Part shown: one piece after another, positions 11,301 to 24,870 of the stretch
Layout: every line of letters begins with the position of its first letter
Position numbering within the stretch: the first letter of the stretch is position 1
NCBI GenBank assembly: GCA_022113835.1
Contig: JAILWY010000016.1
Coordinates: 11,005,501 to 11,069,500, forward strand
Direction: 5' to 3'
From: Atopsyche davidsoni
Taxonomy: Eukaryota; Arthropoda; Insecta; Trichoptera; Hydrobiosidae
Length of the DNA stretch: 64,000 nucleotides
Notes under the pieces: model-generated
What the model was told of the DNA's origin: nothing
The model's database searches: none
Seen by the model: the letters and a program-made list of their open reading frames with translations, nothing else
Position numbers and translations under genes: made by a program

Positions 11301-12330
11301 ATAAAATATTTTCAATTTACTTTATTTTTAATGAACCCCTGCTTTTATTTGAGGTAATAATTGAATACTATTTATATTAATCTAAAAATAAACAGCTCCT
11401 GCAGGCAGGTAAACAAATTGAATAATTATGGACCTCACATGTGGTGTATCGTCGAAAAAAGCGAATTTTCAAAACATATTGTCTAGATTTAATTTTATAT
11501 AATTATATTTTTTTACAGGAATTAGATAAATCAAGGGTTGTCACTAGATAGGATTAATTAATACAGTATGAAACTAACTGTGTGTAAAGTTAAATACCTA
11601 ATGTGGTAATTATTGAGCCTAACGACCAAACCGCAGATCAACAGTAGATCATATTTATAAAAGAGCAGATCGGCAATCAATCAACTAAAAACTGATTTTT
11701 AATAAATATAATGTACTGTTATTAACTCCTTACTACCAAAATGGCACTATAGTTTATAAAAAAAAAACTTTTTAGCTTGTTTGGATGTTTTGCATTTTGT
11801 TCAACCATTTTACTTTAAATATTGATATATGTTGGCCATTTATCAACTTTCTTAAACCTTCCACAAACCGACAAGCGATAGTTATAAAATTACAATATAA
11901 ACAGATATGAATATTCATTTACAGTAATTATTGTAGCTTGAGTTATATCTGGATAGACTCTATTTATAGTTACAACAATAAATAATATATTGAGCAGGTG
12001 ATGCATTTGTTTGCTTATGTAGTTTATAACAATATTATATTTTACTAAACAGCAATATTTTTGTTAAAATTTATTTTCAAAGTAAATAAAAATATACCAT
12101 ATTAAATATTTTTTTTAATTATCATTTAATTATATGTGAATTAAATAGTCTATGATTATATATGCTTAGCAGATCCATAGACAACAAAATGTCACCATCA
12201 AAGATTCGCCGGCTGTGCTGTGGTTATTATTGTTATCTTAAACTGTGCCATCATTTTTAGATTCTAGATATTAAAAAATATAATTGTCAAGTCTTGTTGA
12301 GGGACAAGGCATTTGATTAGTGAAGATCCA
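8353..12330. other. AT-rich intergenic DNA, no gene seen
   Basis: Uniform AT-rich sequence with homopolymer runs. Open frames are short and of low complexity. Nothing recognisable was found on either strand. Confidence 0.6.
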
Positions 12331-12334
12331 TTAT

Positions 12335-12548
12335 TATAATTATAAAAGTACCTTTGTATTTTGTCTTCACTTTGAGTTTATTAATTTTTTTTTTTGCATT
12401 ACATCATCAGATGCATAACTAAAACAGTTTTAGTTATGCATCTGATGATGACCTAGTCTATTTGGTCGAAACTAGTAATACAATTTTTTTTTTTTAATAA
12501 ACTTAAAGTGAAGACAAAATACAAAGTACTTTTATCATTATAATACAA
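12335..12548. repeat. Palindromic repeat with a hammerhead-like core
   Basis: Outer arms about 12345-12390 and 12500-12545 are inverted copies (TTTGTCTTCACTTTGAG on the left, its near-complement on the right). In the centre a 24-bp arm (12402-12425) is repeated perfectly inverted at 12427-12450 around a single base. The right arm continues with CTGATGA (12442-12448), a 4-bp stem GACC/GGTC (12450-12453 with 12464-12467), then GAAAC at 12468. The left arm has lost the matching stem-GAAAC part. CTGATGA-stem-GAAA is the conserved core of hammerhead ribozymes, which are known in the ends of Penelope-like retroelements. Those elements also often insert as inverted truncated copies. No reverse transcriptase frame is present, and a stem III with its cleavage site is not clear. 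Confidence 0.6.
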
Positions 12549-12610
12549 TTATTATAGACAATTCAAGATTTTCTGCTAAATGGACATTTGTGTAAAATAA
12601 GTCGTTTTAG

Positions 12611-12800
12611 TGGACTTACCATTACCATGTCCTTTACTAACGATGCGCCTGTCGACAGCGTCCGAATCGATGAAGACAACAAGGTATCCCACCGAGAGCT
12701 CCATGGAAACGACAAGATTAAAATAGAAGAATTCAATGTTGAAAAATCATTGCTGCATCGCGAAAGAGACCTCCATTCAGCGCCTATTAGCAGTGAACAG
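12611..12800 (+). CDS. Candidate coding exon of unknown gene
   Basis: A TCGTTTTAG acceptor precedes 12611, and CAG|GTAAAA is a fair donor at 12800. The frame is open throughout, with an in-frame ATG at 12627 giving 58 residues up to the donor: MSFTNDAPVDSVRIDEDN near the start and HRERDLHSAPISSEQ at the end. Composition is polar and charged, with no low-complexity runs and a higher GC content than the flanks, so it looks coding. I do not recognise the protein, and no partner exon is evident within 10 kb downstream. It sits between the palindromic repeat and a piggyBac relic, so it could also be a host-gene exon or a retrocopy scrap. Confidence 0.35.
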
Positions 12801-12850
12801 GTAAAACTAAATTTATATTTTTAAATGCAATTATTACAAATTGTGTTTAA

Positions 12851-13881
12851 CCCTTTGAACTTCTATGTCGAGCTGGACTCGACATTGCGTTTCTTCGCGC
12901 CAACTCCTATGTCGAGCTGGGCTCGACATTCTACAGTGTTTGGCAAAAGTATATTTATTATTATTGTTATTACTATTATTTTATTAAATCTTTTTTGTAT
13001 GTATTGTGAAAGACATACATTAGTAATTTCATGATATTTTGGTAAGTTATTCAAAAGTATTATTAGCTAAATATTAACGAAAATGTAGCACTTTTTACAA
13101 TTTGTCACTCGACGGAGGCGGGCGATTGCCGCCGTAAAGAGTCAGTTCAAACAATAACAGGTACCAAGTATGTTTTTTATCTATGAACAGTTAGTTAATA
13201 AAATAATATAAATATGGGCAGGGTGGATGTCACAGACCAATACGCAACATCCTATTCTTTTATGCGAAAAACGTTAAAATGATGGAGAAAACTGTTTTTT
13301 TGGGGTCTAGAAACCTCCATAGTAAATGCATATATATTGTATAAAGAATCCAATAAAAATGCAAATACAATAAGCCATAAAACATTTAGAAAAATGTTTT
13401 AACTGGAGCTCATAGGAGACTTTCGTGCTCCGATATCAAAATCAGGGCAATTATCCACAGGTGACACTGTTCAGCGCTTAGATGGAAAAAGTCATTTTGT
13501 ATTTTCTAATTCTCAAAAAAAACAAAGATTGCATGGTGTGTTCCAAAAGGAATGTTCATGGAGGAAAAAGAGAAACCACATTTTATTGCAAGACCTGCGA
13601 AAGGAAGCCGGGCCCTCCATCCAGGAGAATGTTTTAAAAAATACCACACCAAAATAAATTTTAAATTGTATGCAAAATAAATTATTGATAGACTCTTATC
13701 TCTTTTGTTTTTATTACATTACAACTAAACAATCATAACAATATCATAAAAAGATGTTATTAATTTGTTTTAAGATTATATGTTATTGTGTAACAATAAC
13801 ATCTAATTTATTAACAAAAATCTCATGATTACCTCGGAGTTGGTAAACGGAAAAATAAAAAAAATCAATGAGTGCAAAGGG
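12851..13881 (+). mobile_element. piggyBac-like element with decayed transposase
   Basis: TTAA flanks both ends (12847-12850 and 13882-13885). The termini are inverted: CCCTTTGAAC on the left, TGCAAAGGG on the right. Next to the left end, two copies of a GTCGAGCTGGACTCGAC-type motif form subterminal repeats. The + strand interior (about 13208-13660) shows a worn piggyBac transposase: GRVDVTDQYATSYSFMRKT, then SIVNAYILYKESN, and finally the C-terminal cysteine-rich domain split over two frames (CMVCSKRNVHGGKRETTFYC, then LHPGECFKKYHTK). Stops and frameshifts break it, and the N-terminal part is lost. It lies 46 bp after the candidate exon ending at 12800. Confidence 0.9.
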
Positions 13882-13885
13882 TTAA

Positions 13886-16800
13886 GTCAAATGTCAACTT
13901 GCAACAATACTAAGGTCGATTTTATGTTGTTTTGATGCACTTAGTTTATAGAAGTGGGTATGCCGTTAGTTCTCGACTACTCTCGTGATGAATACAAAGA
14001 CATTTACAGATTAAACTCCCATTCAGCCTTGCGTACATTAAATGCCCTCACTAAATTTAAAATCAAATAATAGTAAATAAACAACGTGTTTTTAGTTTGT
14101 GATCTATTTGCAAGCAGATTTAATAATTTTTAATAAATTTATACAAATTATCAAAATATTTAGTTCATTGGTTATGAGTATTGAATAAAGACAATATTCG
14201 GTCTAATTTTATCTTTTCGCCTGATTTCATTTAGTATTTAGTAGTACTGAAATGTTTTCAGTATACTTAAAATATATATTAGGTATAAAAAGTTAAATCT
14301 CTTTTAAATCGTTCGTAGCGTTTTTTTTAAACATTTTATATATACAGGAATCTTCAGTTTGATATTTGTTCTTCATTATTCTCATCCCTGAAAAGAAAGT
14401 GGGTTTTCAATTGAAGACGAGAACTTCCATTGCTTCAAACATATTGGACTCGTTCTTGTCTCACAAAACTTAATATTTGGGGAGTAAAATAAACACATAT
14501 TATTAATAAATAATCTATTATTCAGTTCTAGATTTCAATATTTTACACAACAGTACATTACTATCAACGCGGTCACATCAAAAGGTTAAAGTATAATTAC
14601 ACCAAAATGTTATCGGCTTTTGTCAATGTTAAATGCAAGACAAAGCTCTGAACAGAAATACCTTAAAACTAAGCAACATGTTACTTATCATTCACACTAG
14701 TTCTTTAGCTCCCAATAATTTGTAGATCCTCAAATTAAAACTTTACAATAGGCCATTGTAATGTCAATCTAAATATATTATACATGAACAATATCGTAAT
14801 TTTATTAACACTGAACCCTTGCTTCGTGTGTTCTTATAAGACCGGAATATATTATGCATAGCCGATGTTCCGAATGATTGATAATTTTTAGTTACTACTT
14901 TTGTTAACAATAAAATAAAATTGAAAATTGAATGCTACATTAACATGCTTGAAGAAAATTATACTAAATTTTCACCACGAGTGACCATTTATTATAATTT
15001 TACAATATGCCGTACAATACAATATTTATTGTATATTTACAAACTGTTATTGATTTAATTCAGAATAGCACTGCAGTCGTAATGTGATTGCTTAAAGTCT
15101 TAATGATGACAAATATATTCCGGTATTTATAAGAAAAATTGTTAAATTTTTTATATCTTAAGAACCATTCTTCGGGAATTGTCGACACGGAGTCAGGGTC
15201 CACTGCGTTATTTAATAATAAATTTAGTTTGGTTTAAGAAGTTTAAGTGCAATGATATTATTGCAACTTGAGACAATATTTAGACTATACAAGAACAGAA
15301 GCACGGCTTTCATCACATCTCAAAATATTTGGTTTTAGATGAACTTTCTGTCAGTGTATAATCTAAATTTTAATTTTTGTGAGAAGAGCACAGTACGAAT
15401 ATGCATTATTAAAGAGTTTTATTAGAATTCATTTTATATAGAATTTAAAAAAGCTAGGCATTGTAATCTATCCTTTTTACGTCACCTAAACTGTTATGAT
15501 AACATTTACAAGGTTCTAAAAATACACTTTGATGAATTTATAAGATCAGTATCAATTGTATTAAATCCAAACGTAAATTATATTTTGAATATAAGTTATA
15601 TATTATATAATAAAGCTGGAAATATAGCAATAGTTATTTAAAGAACATTGGAAACGTCACCATAATTTAGAGGATAAGTAAACACTCTTAACGTAAAAAT
15701 GAATTTATATTTTCAACAATTGCTTATAAAATGTAACTTCAAACACTCGTTGAAAAATATTAATGAATGAATACAAATAGAATATCATTTTTCATTCTAA
15801 CAACCATTTGCCATGATCAAGTTTTATTTTTATTATAAAAGATAAATGACTATGATATTTCTAATTATTACATATTACTCTATGAAAAATATTACGATGT
15901 ACTCTTCGATCAAAATCATACAAGTAAGTAACGCAATGCATAGTCAAAAAATAGACTTTTTGTGGAGAAAGTACAAATGGAAGATTTTAAATAAAATATA
16001 TCCAAAGACGTTTAAAGGTCATTCACACAATCAGAAAGAGAAGAGAAAAATATTTTGCTAAAGATGAAGGAGGAGATATTAAATTTACTAATTTTCCTTG
16101 TAATGATTTTTTTTTCACATTATTTTTTAGATTTTAAATAAAATGAGATAACAGTAATGTAGAAAACTTGATAATGGAATGAAAATAACAAAAATTAAAT
16201 TAGACAAGTTTACTAACACCCGAGCTCTGAAAGACTGATTAGATTGAACACTGATTACACAGTGGCTAAATATATCACATGGACTTATCCTCTTTCTTGA
16301 TAAACAAACTGCACTTTGAATTAAACTAATAACATTTATAATTACACATGCAAACGGTGTTTTATGCAATTTTTCAACTAGTAGACTTACTATGCAGTTT
16401 GTTATCACCGTTCAACTTAATCAGTGTTTCTGAATTTGGGTATACTTTACAATAATATTTTTTATTAACTTGTGATATTTAATTTACAATAATGTTCGAA
16501 AAAGTGATGACTACCTTCCTAATAAAATAAAAACAACATTTTCATATAAAACCATGCATTATGCTGTGTATGAACAATAAAAATGTATGAAAGCTAAATT
16601 TTAAATAATAGACGATTATAAAGTCTACGGTAGATTATTGTTTTGTTTTGTATTGTGAGGAACGGCCCGACATGGCGAGTTATTTTCATAGATTAATAGT
16701 TTATGTTAAATGTGACACTTGCTACAGTTAGATTACATAAATCAATGAATCGTTTGTCTCGTTAAAATAATACACGAAAAATCAAGGCACCTATGATGAT

Positions 16801-19800
16801 TGTTAGAGGTATGCATCTAGCTTTGTAATATTCAATCCATGTTGCTGAAAAACATACACTCCAGCGTTAAGTTGTTGTCTATATATAATTCTAGCTTGAA
16901 AATATAAATCAAGTGACAACTTTTAAAATTAGTCCTGTAATTGTTTCGGAGTTGTTGTTTTTTTTGTAACACGGATTTTATCGATCATGCAAGTGATTTG
17001 CGAAACTCAGAGTCGTCACAATTGGGCTGGTTTTTTTTTAGTTTTTAAAAAATACATATGTAGCAAACTGCAAAAAAATGTCATATGTATTATTTGAATG
17101 ATTGATTTTAAGCATTTAAGTAATCTGAAAAATACTGTGCCCCAGCAGAAATGTGATGTTCTCTTCGCATGCTCATATAATACGCAAATCACTTGACATG
17201 AATACTTGGTTCTAATAGCATATATTAGGCAAGAATAGGATACTTTAAGGCAACATTGCTAATATGATTTCACATTAACTTCGAACTTCAATGCAAAATA
17301 TACGTTAGGGCTAAGTGCATTGTACTTGCTACAGTATATAATCTTAGATGGTGACCGTAGCCAACAAAAGAGAATTTCATTACTAAACAATCATAACTCT
17401 TCCAAATTTAGAGATATGTCAATGATATTCTTGTGTGTGAATTAACTTATAAAAGATTTGACTACTGTTACACAAATAAATTTTAAAAATAATAAATGTT
17501 GATGAAATTATCAACATTTTTGCCATCGGAAACATTTCCTAACAATTTTCAATATTTGTATTGTATTATATTAAGTATTTTTCCCAGAACATAAGCAATA
17601 AAATTTGCTGATATTTCAGGTATTATTATTGCTTTATTTTAAAAAAAAATATCGACACATTATTTTTTGATCTCTTTATCTTTATCACATGTCTTTATGT
17701 CAATTGCATATTTGCACATGTTTCAATTTACTATGACGATCGACTTTGGCACAGCCCAGTTTATTTCATCATTTGTCATTAGGATCTCCAGGTGTCTACG
17801 ATCAGCAGTAGACAGGTGTCTCTGCCAATTTTTTCTCATGAAAAATATTGAACTCACACTGACACAAGCAATAAATCAAGAGACGCGCAGACGCTTACTG
17901 CGGAATTCGTCTACCCGAACGGAGAACAATCCAAAATACTCTCTGCTGAAAGTCTCAAGTCGTTTGTTGACTAAAAAAGATTTCGGTTCTCGTTTTCAAG
18001 TAATGGAACTGTATTTTGTCGACTACTAGTAACATCTATGATTATGTGTGTAGAAAATGCGGCGCTTAAACATTTCATTCTCTAAAATATTTATTCTAAA
18101 CAGAATGATATTTTTTTACTAATCACGTTGTCGAGTGACAGTAAGTTTTCCTTTATAATAAAAATATTCCTTCTTGGACGATAGATGCAGCTTACTGTGT
18201 AAACATGGAAGTTATGAGTATCTAAGGCTTAGTCAATCTAAATTATTACAATCAACTGACAACAATATTATTTGTTTACGCTCCTGATTCTCAACGCTAA
18301 GGCAACATCTGCCTTTGATTTTTTAAATTGGTCGTAACAATTCTTTTACTTTCGTCAGTTTACGAAAAATAACGCAGTAGATATCGAAAAGATATATGCA
18401 CATTAAAAAAAAAGATTTTTGACAAGGTAGCAAGAGGAAAGACTAAAACTTTACTGTGTATAAGACCGCTGCAGAATTATAACAGAATGGAAAAATAAAT
18501 AAAGGCCGTTGAAGCTTATAGATTTATAAGTTATTGCCATTATCGTTAAACAATTTGCAACTACAGAGAAAAGTCACGTGAGACTTGCATTAATTAAAAT
18601 ATTTAGGCTCATTTTTAACAACATTTATATAAGGTCTTATTAGTTTTAAAGATTCTAACTAGATTATATTTTTAACAACTTATGTCTCTCATTTATGTTA
18701 CTGGTGTTGAGCAATTTTACTGCAAGGAATTGAAGATCTATCAGTCTCTTGTGTAACGGTGAATTTCTTCAGAGTCTCTCGATTGGGATCTATGAGGATA
18801 TTTTAATTTATAACATAAGTAGGTATAAAAACTACCCGCATTGTTTACTAAAGGTAATTATGAATAAGCTAAAATCACTATTTTTTTCCATTTTGTATGT
18901 TCTGCACCAGTGATTTGTTAAAATAAACACAATGAAGAGATAAATCTGAAAATAAAACTTGCTACAATCAACTTCTGAGGTTATAAAGTTGAGAATCAGG
19001 TGGGTAAGGTATTTTACAGTATTTAACATATGTTAGTCAATTCAAGTACATAATATCTAAAACGACATACGCTGAGTGGGTATCATGTGTTGTGAGAACT
19101 TTCAACGTTGGTTTGATAAAAATGCAGCGATATGTAAACTATAGTCTTAAAATATGTTAATATTTTATTTTTAATAGCTATAATATTTACCTTTTAAAGA
19201 CACAGAAATATACTGTAGTTGTTGTCACCAAGTTGAAAAACGGTGTTTCTAAAAACCTTAGTTTTAAATTACAATTTTTTAACAAACAAAGCTCTAACAA
19301 AAAAAACTTATTTCTAAAGATTTAGAATATAAATGTTCACCTTTAATAAAAAGTGTTTTGCAACTCAACAAGCATAAAAATTAACAAATTATTAATGAAA
19401 TACTTTTAGATATTGTTGCATGGTAGTCTTCTTTTTCCTTCATTTACCAATTCTAAGGCAATTATTTATATATCTCGGTTTAGGTTTTATATAAATCTTC
19501 CACTCAGGCTTTTGCGTGAATATTTCCTAATAAGTCAATAATCAAAGATGCTGTTAAAACAATTTTATGTGTCTTTAAGAGGAATATAAAGTCAATTTAA
19601 ACATTTTAATATTATTTATTTATGAGGTTTGTAAGATTATTCTGCTTTAGTGTTAGCACAATTGGGGCATTTATATTCAACATTTTTTAAATATTATTAT
19701 GTACATTAGAAATACATGCGAGTGAATAAATATATTTTGTAACATTATATTGCTTTTTTCCCTTTTAATTGGTGCTTATCAAATTGTATGGAGTAAAGTG

Positions 19801-22800
19801 GGTACAAATATATTGTGATGAAAACAATACTATAGAGAAATCATTTGTTTCTTATCATGTTTATAGTAAAGTAAGTTCACGAAGACACAAAAGCAAAAAC
19901 ATTGAAGTTACCACGTAATGGTGTGCAGTACATTCAGAAAATATACAAACATGCCGTGAAATATCTTTTTGAGGTTGTAAAAGTACATTTTTTATAAAAA
20001 ATACAGCAATATGAAATGTTATCAACGCATAATTTTTTTTATAGGTTTTTTATACAATAAGTATGCCACGTGATTAATCATGTATATTTTGGTTTTACAA
20101 CGTCGAAATGCATGTTTTGATTTGAAACCGACTGTACGCACTTTTGCTATATGAGATTTGATATTTAACAGATGGAATTTTTTTTTAATAAAATTTTATT
20201 TTGACTTATGTAAACATAAAAACTCAAGTGTTTTCGGTTTGGTGTCTTCACAATTAATTTGATCTCGCCTTGGAACAGAGAACATATTCATTTTCCAAGG
20301 TAGCAAATAAAGTAATTTTTGTTATAAAGGGTGAATCCATTGGAAATCGACTGACTAATACAAGTAGGACTCGGAAAGAAGACCCGCTCGTAAAAATATT
20401 GCTTAAGTAGTAGCATTTAAACCTGTTAGAGTAGCGGTTAGTAATTGTGGTTCCACAAAACAACCTTTGCAAAAGTAATTAAAAATCCAGGAAAATAATA
20501 TTTTCTGATGTCACAAGTCTATAAAATGTTTTTATTGCATAATTGAAAATATCTCGACATGAGTAACTTGAAAAAAAATGATTCTGTATATTTTACAGAC
20601 AAAATAAAGTAATTGTATGATTGTGATATTTTTTAACGTCTATTTTGAAGCAAGGTACTCTATATTTTTTACATGTATAATTTTTATGCTATATATAACT
20701 TTTATATGTACATATACATATAAAAAACAAAATGAGTTGGGGAAATCAAATTGAAATGGGGGTCTCCAAAAATTTGAAGAAATCTTTTGCGAAAGAAATG
20801 AAATTTGTCAGTTTAAACATAGGTCCTATTACGAAATCACTGTTATCATGAAAAGTTATTTATTTACTTGTTAATGGAAATAACATAATAATCACTATAC
20901 AAATAGCAATTTGAGTAACATTGTAAGTCCTGCTAATAAAAAAACAGCGTAAATTTTAATGACAGAGACACATTCAACATTGGATATATCCTGCAAAAAT
21001 ATCTTTATGGAATATCTTCATTAAGAACAGCCGTCAGTGTGCTCGTGTTTGTCTTATTCGGAATATCACATGCCAACAGGCGGTTGTAAATGAGAGAACA
21101 TCAGAAAACGCTGAAAAGCCTTTACAAAATACATTACAGACATTCAATCCTCATTGGCAAATATTGTTGATTTATTTAAATTTATCATATTTAATTAAGT
21201 TTTTTAGCATTTTTTTTTAAATTTAAATTTTAAGATCACGCACTAACAGAAGTATGGAATATTTATTTTAGACGGCAGTAAGACTCAGTAAATGTAAACA
21301 CAAAACAAAGCATCGGTGCATTGATCTCTGTAGTTTTTCCAATAGTTTGGTTTTATTTATATTTACTATACTTTTATTCCTTTAGAAAATATATATCATA
21401 AGATGAAATTAAGAATGAGTTCTTATTTTTTGCCAGGGTCTTACTGCTTGAGCAACTCTAGGTTTACAAAATTCTATTTGCAATCACCGTAGCAAATTTT
21501 ATAATTTTTAATCGTTATTTTGGGTGATCGGTGTTGAGTACGAGTTGAGAATTATTCAATTGAAGACGTGTGAAGGCGTGATGCACAAGAATGATTGACA
21601 TTTAACCAAATAATACCACAACAATCAATATTGATTTGACTGTGAATATAAAAAATCTCTTAATATATACAATTTATTAATTGACTTATCAAACAAGATT
21701 TTAAAATAGTGTACACATTGTTTGTTGGATGCATTTAATCAATTAAATTCTATTGAATGTATTTATTATTTTCAAATAACTGCTTGCATTTAGCGTAAAA
21801 CATTTGATAGAATTTATTAGTAAATCAAGAGTTGCCCATACTTTTTATCAATTATTTTTTTATAAAAACATACATCTGTTAGTGTATAGTCTGCATGTAA
21901 AATATTTTCTATAACTGAATAATATTTTAACTGCCACAGTGTTTTTTTTATTTATTTTCAAGCAGATGATATGTGATTGCCATGGCCGTAATTTTTAGAG
22001 AGCGATTCTGAAGAAAATGCTAATAGCATTTAACACAAACGAATACCAAATTATCAAAAAATAGAACTTAATTTAATGAAACAAAAATGATTTGTTTCTT
22101 TACTGATGATTATTAGTATTTTGATTTTCTCTATTGTAGCTGATATTTTGGCAAATTTTACTCATAGTTTGGATTTGCTACATTAACTATTCAGCCTGCG
22201 TATTGTGTGATTTGAATAATTATAAAAGCAAATATAAAAACGATAAAGTACATTATTACAAAGTTTTAAAAGTTGCTTGAAAAGTACACAATAAAATACA
22301 CAACGTGACAATTTGTTACAAAAAGTAAATTTATCAATTTACATTAAAAATTTGGCGGGAAAGATTAGATTTTATAAGGTTGCTTGTTAGTAAGACAAGG
22401 AAAGAGCGTGCAACCGTAACGTTAGAAGAAGTCTGTATGCGACATTTTAAGGTTAATATTTATTGAGTTGGTCCACAGATCATAAATAAGGTTACTTAGG
22501 AAGTGCACGGATAGAAAATGGTAGCGTCGTTTGCCGTTACATGCAACAGATTGGTTAGGGTGATATGATGTGAGAGGATTTATAAATATTTTGTTAACAC
22601 GCACCGCTCGCAATTATATTTAACATTTAGTTTCGTATTTCGTTTAAACCGCGCTTAATCTCGAGTCATATCACAAACGCGATATTGAAAAGTCATTTGG
22701 TTTTAGTAAGGGTAATAATTTGCTAAACATTTAAAAATCTAGGTAAAGTCGCTAAGTTTTAAAAAAGAGAGGAAGTTTTTTAAAGGGAGATCTAATGAAA

Positions 22801-23790
22801 ATTATTCAAGGAGATCCTTCGTAAAAATTGTGTGATTTTATATTTAATAAAAATATTAGAGGTTTTATCTTTGTGTGTTTATTGCTGAGATTACATTTTT
22901 AAACAATAAAAACCTAGGCATAGTTTTATTAAAGTTAGTTTTACTTGATTATAATTATAGTAGGGTTTTTAGTTGAGTTTTTTTACTAACACTAACATTC
23001 TACTGAATGTAATATATTATTCTGATATAAGTACTGGAATCGTGGTATGTTATACTATAAGTGGCAAATTAATCATCTTTAAACATAACAGGCAATAAAA
23101 AAACCAAAATATAAAAAGGCCTTTAATTTAAAATTTTAAAATATACACTTAATTTCAAAATGTTAAAATTGATTAAACCATAAGTTTTGTCTTCGCTTAC
23201 CAACTGAAAGCATTCATTTAGGTAAAAATAATTTTTATATCATATAATTTACAAATTTTTAAAATAAATAATAAATTTAACATATCATTTACCACAAAAA
23301 ATAATAGATAAGTGAGGTAACGTAATTTAAAAAAAAATACTTTAAACAATATCATTAATTTATAGTATAAACAATAAAAAAAATCACAATATTCAAAGTA
23401 TAGGAATAACAATATTCTGGAGAAGTTTGTTATTTTCGTACAAGAAAATAAAATGTATGTACATAGCACTCGTTTCTATCTCTAAAAACAATTTTTAAAA
23501 TTATACACTAATAGACAACAGTACCTTATTTCGATGTCAAAAACTATTTAATTTTTTCACACAATTCGAGCCCGTCACTCGCGAGACGACGAGGAACCTC
23601 ACTATGCAACGTCAGACGGCATACTTGAAAAAAAAGTGTTCATTTTCCTAGCGCGGCAACAACACCGTTCTAATTTGAAAGGATAAAAACAAGAGGCGGA
23701 GCACTGGTGCCCGGCCGTCTGTCAACAAGCTGCGGCCAGGGCAGAGGGGGCGCAGAGAGGGCGGTGAACTGTCTTCACGGCCTCCGGACA
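13886..23790. other. AT-rich DNA with no confident gene; includes the ORP9 3' flank
   Basis: No transposon ends or RNA genes were found. The longest stretch with higher GC is 17667-18029 (+), whose 120-residue frame is unrecognised and lacks convincing splice sites. Roughly the right-hand 300 bp (23500-23790) is GC-richer and is probably 3' UTR of the minus-strand ORP9 gene. TTTATT motifs (minus-strand AATAAA) occur near 22873 and 22927, but the true poly(A) site is unclear. Confidence 0.5.
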
Positions 23791-23901
23791 TTACCTGGGC
23801 TGCAGCTCCAGCGCCGCGGGCTGCTGGCCCTTGCCGGACTTCACACGCCCCTTCAGGGGATTTATGTACTCCCACCCTTCGGGCTCCACTTTCTTGAATA
23901 A
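23791..23901 (-). CDS. OSBPL9: ORP9-like gene, last coding exon (exon 8 of those seen)
   Basis: The acceptor is ATTATTTTTTCAG. The exon enters in phase 0 and reads LFKKVEPEGWEYINPLKG followed by a basic, glutamine-rich tail and TAA at 23793-23791. ORPs of this type end shortly after an 'LF-x-W-x-Y-x-PL' motif, which is visible here. The tail is specific to this lineage. Confidence 0.88.
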   Translation of the reverse strand, partial: LFKKVEPEGWEYINPLKGRVKSGKGQQPAALELQPR

Positions 23902-24222
23902 CTGAAAAAATAATTGGGAAAGTTTAACATTTTGTTCTACGAGAAGAAAACATCCAAGCAAATATAATTTGAAAACTAGGAAGGAGTCTATAACCACAAT
24001 ATGTAAGAGTTGCAGTCCGCAAGGAAAAAAAAACAAGAAGGTCGGAAGGATTCAGAGGCAAGTGCGGCTGCCAATATCTGTTGATAAGCAGTACTCCGTA
24101 CAACTGGTTTAATCAAGAACATCAAGTCATCAAGTCTTGGGTATTCTAAATATAAAGAAACTTCAGTTTTCAGAATTAAATATAGGTCTCTTTAGTTTAA
24201 AATATCAGTGATCAGTCCGTAC

Positions 24223-24450
24223 CACAGTCTCCCAGGATTGCTGGTCGGCCTCGCGCTGCCGGACAGCCTCTCTCTGGGCCTCTTCCACCCGGCACTTGGC
24301 TTCGGTGGCTCCCTCAATGTCTTCGGCGTGCAGGCCGGCTGTGACGTCGCGCCAGATACGGCGCGATTCGTTACTGGTCTGCGACATCACGGAGCGCACC
24401 AGCTTCTTCTGGGCTCGCATGCGGCTCGCGTCAAATAACACCTCCGTTCG
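24223..24450 (-). CDS. OSBPL9: ORP9-like gene, exon 7 (end of the ORD domain)
   Basis: The acceptor is GATTTCCACTTTCAG and the donor is CTGTG|GTACGG, both phase 0 (76 codons). It encodes RTEVLFDASRMRAQKKLV, then SNESRRIWRDVTAGLHAEDI, and an E/R/Q-rich helix ending QSWETV. In ORPs this region forms the C-terminal part of the lipid pocket, and the SRRIW-x-DV block and the EAxxxxEExQR helix are conserved family features. Confidence 0.9.
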
Positions 24451-24644
24451 CTGAAAGTGGAAATCGATGATTATTGTTACAGATATTGAAATTCCGTGTC
24501 TAATTTGGTCATGATACATTGGATTAATTGGATTTTGAGATAACAATACAAAATATAGTTTCTATAGCCTGTCAAAGATATAGTTTGATATCCATAAAAT
24601 ACATCAGTAATTGAGTTTCAAAAGTAGCGCTGAGTGTTTTTTAA

Positions 24645-24776
24645 CACGTTGACTGCCACGGCAATTTTCAGAAATCTGGCCTAAAATGACAATTAAACAA
24701 GGACAAGATAACTCATAGTATGCATCCTAGAAAAGAATGCAATCTACGAGTTATCTCCTAGTCGGCAGTCAATGTG
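24645..24776. mobile_element. TTAA-flanked MITE in ORP9 intron, copy 1
   Basis: TTAA lies at both ends (24641-24644, 24777-24780), with terminal inverted repeats CACGTTGACTGCC and GGCAGTCAATGTG. At 132 bp with no coding capacity, it fits a piggyBac-mobilised MITE. Its interior contains an inverted pair around AAGATAACTC and GAGTTATCTC. Confidence 0.75.
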
Positions 24777-24870
24777 TTAATAAATTTTCTGTTCATGCAA
24801 GCCAGCATTGATTTTTTGTTTTTTTCCCAGAAGCCATCTATAGATATTAGCACTGATATATTCCGAGTTC

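Noticed and set aside
17667..18029. 120-residue + strand open frame
   Set aside because: It has somewhat higher GC than its flanks, but no recognised domain and no convincing acceptor or donor. Left as unassigned.
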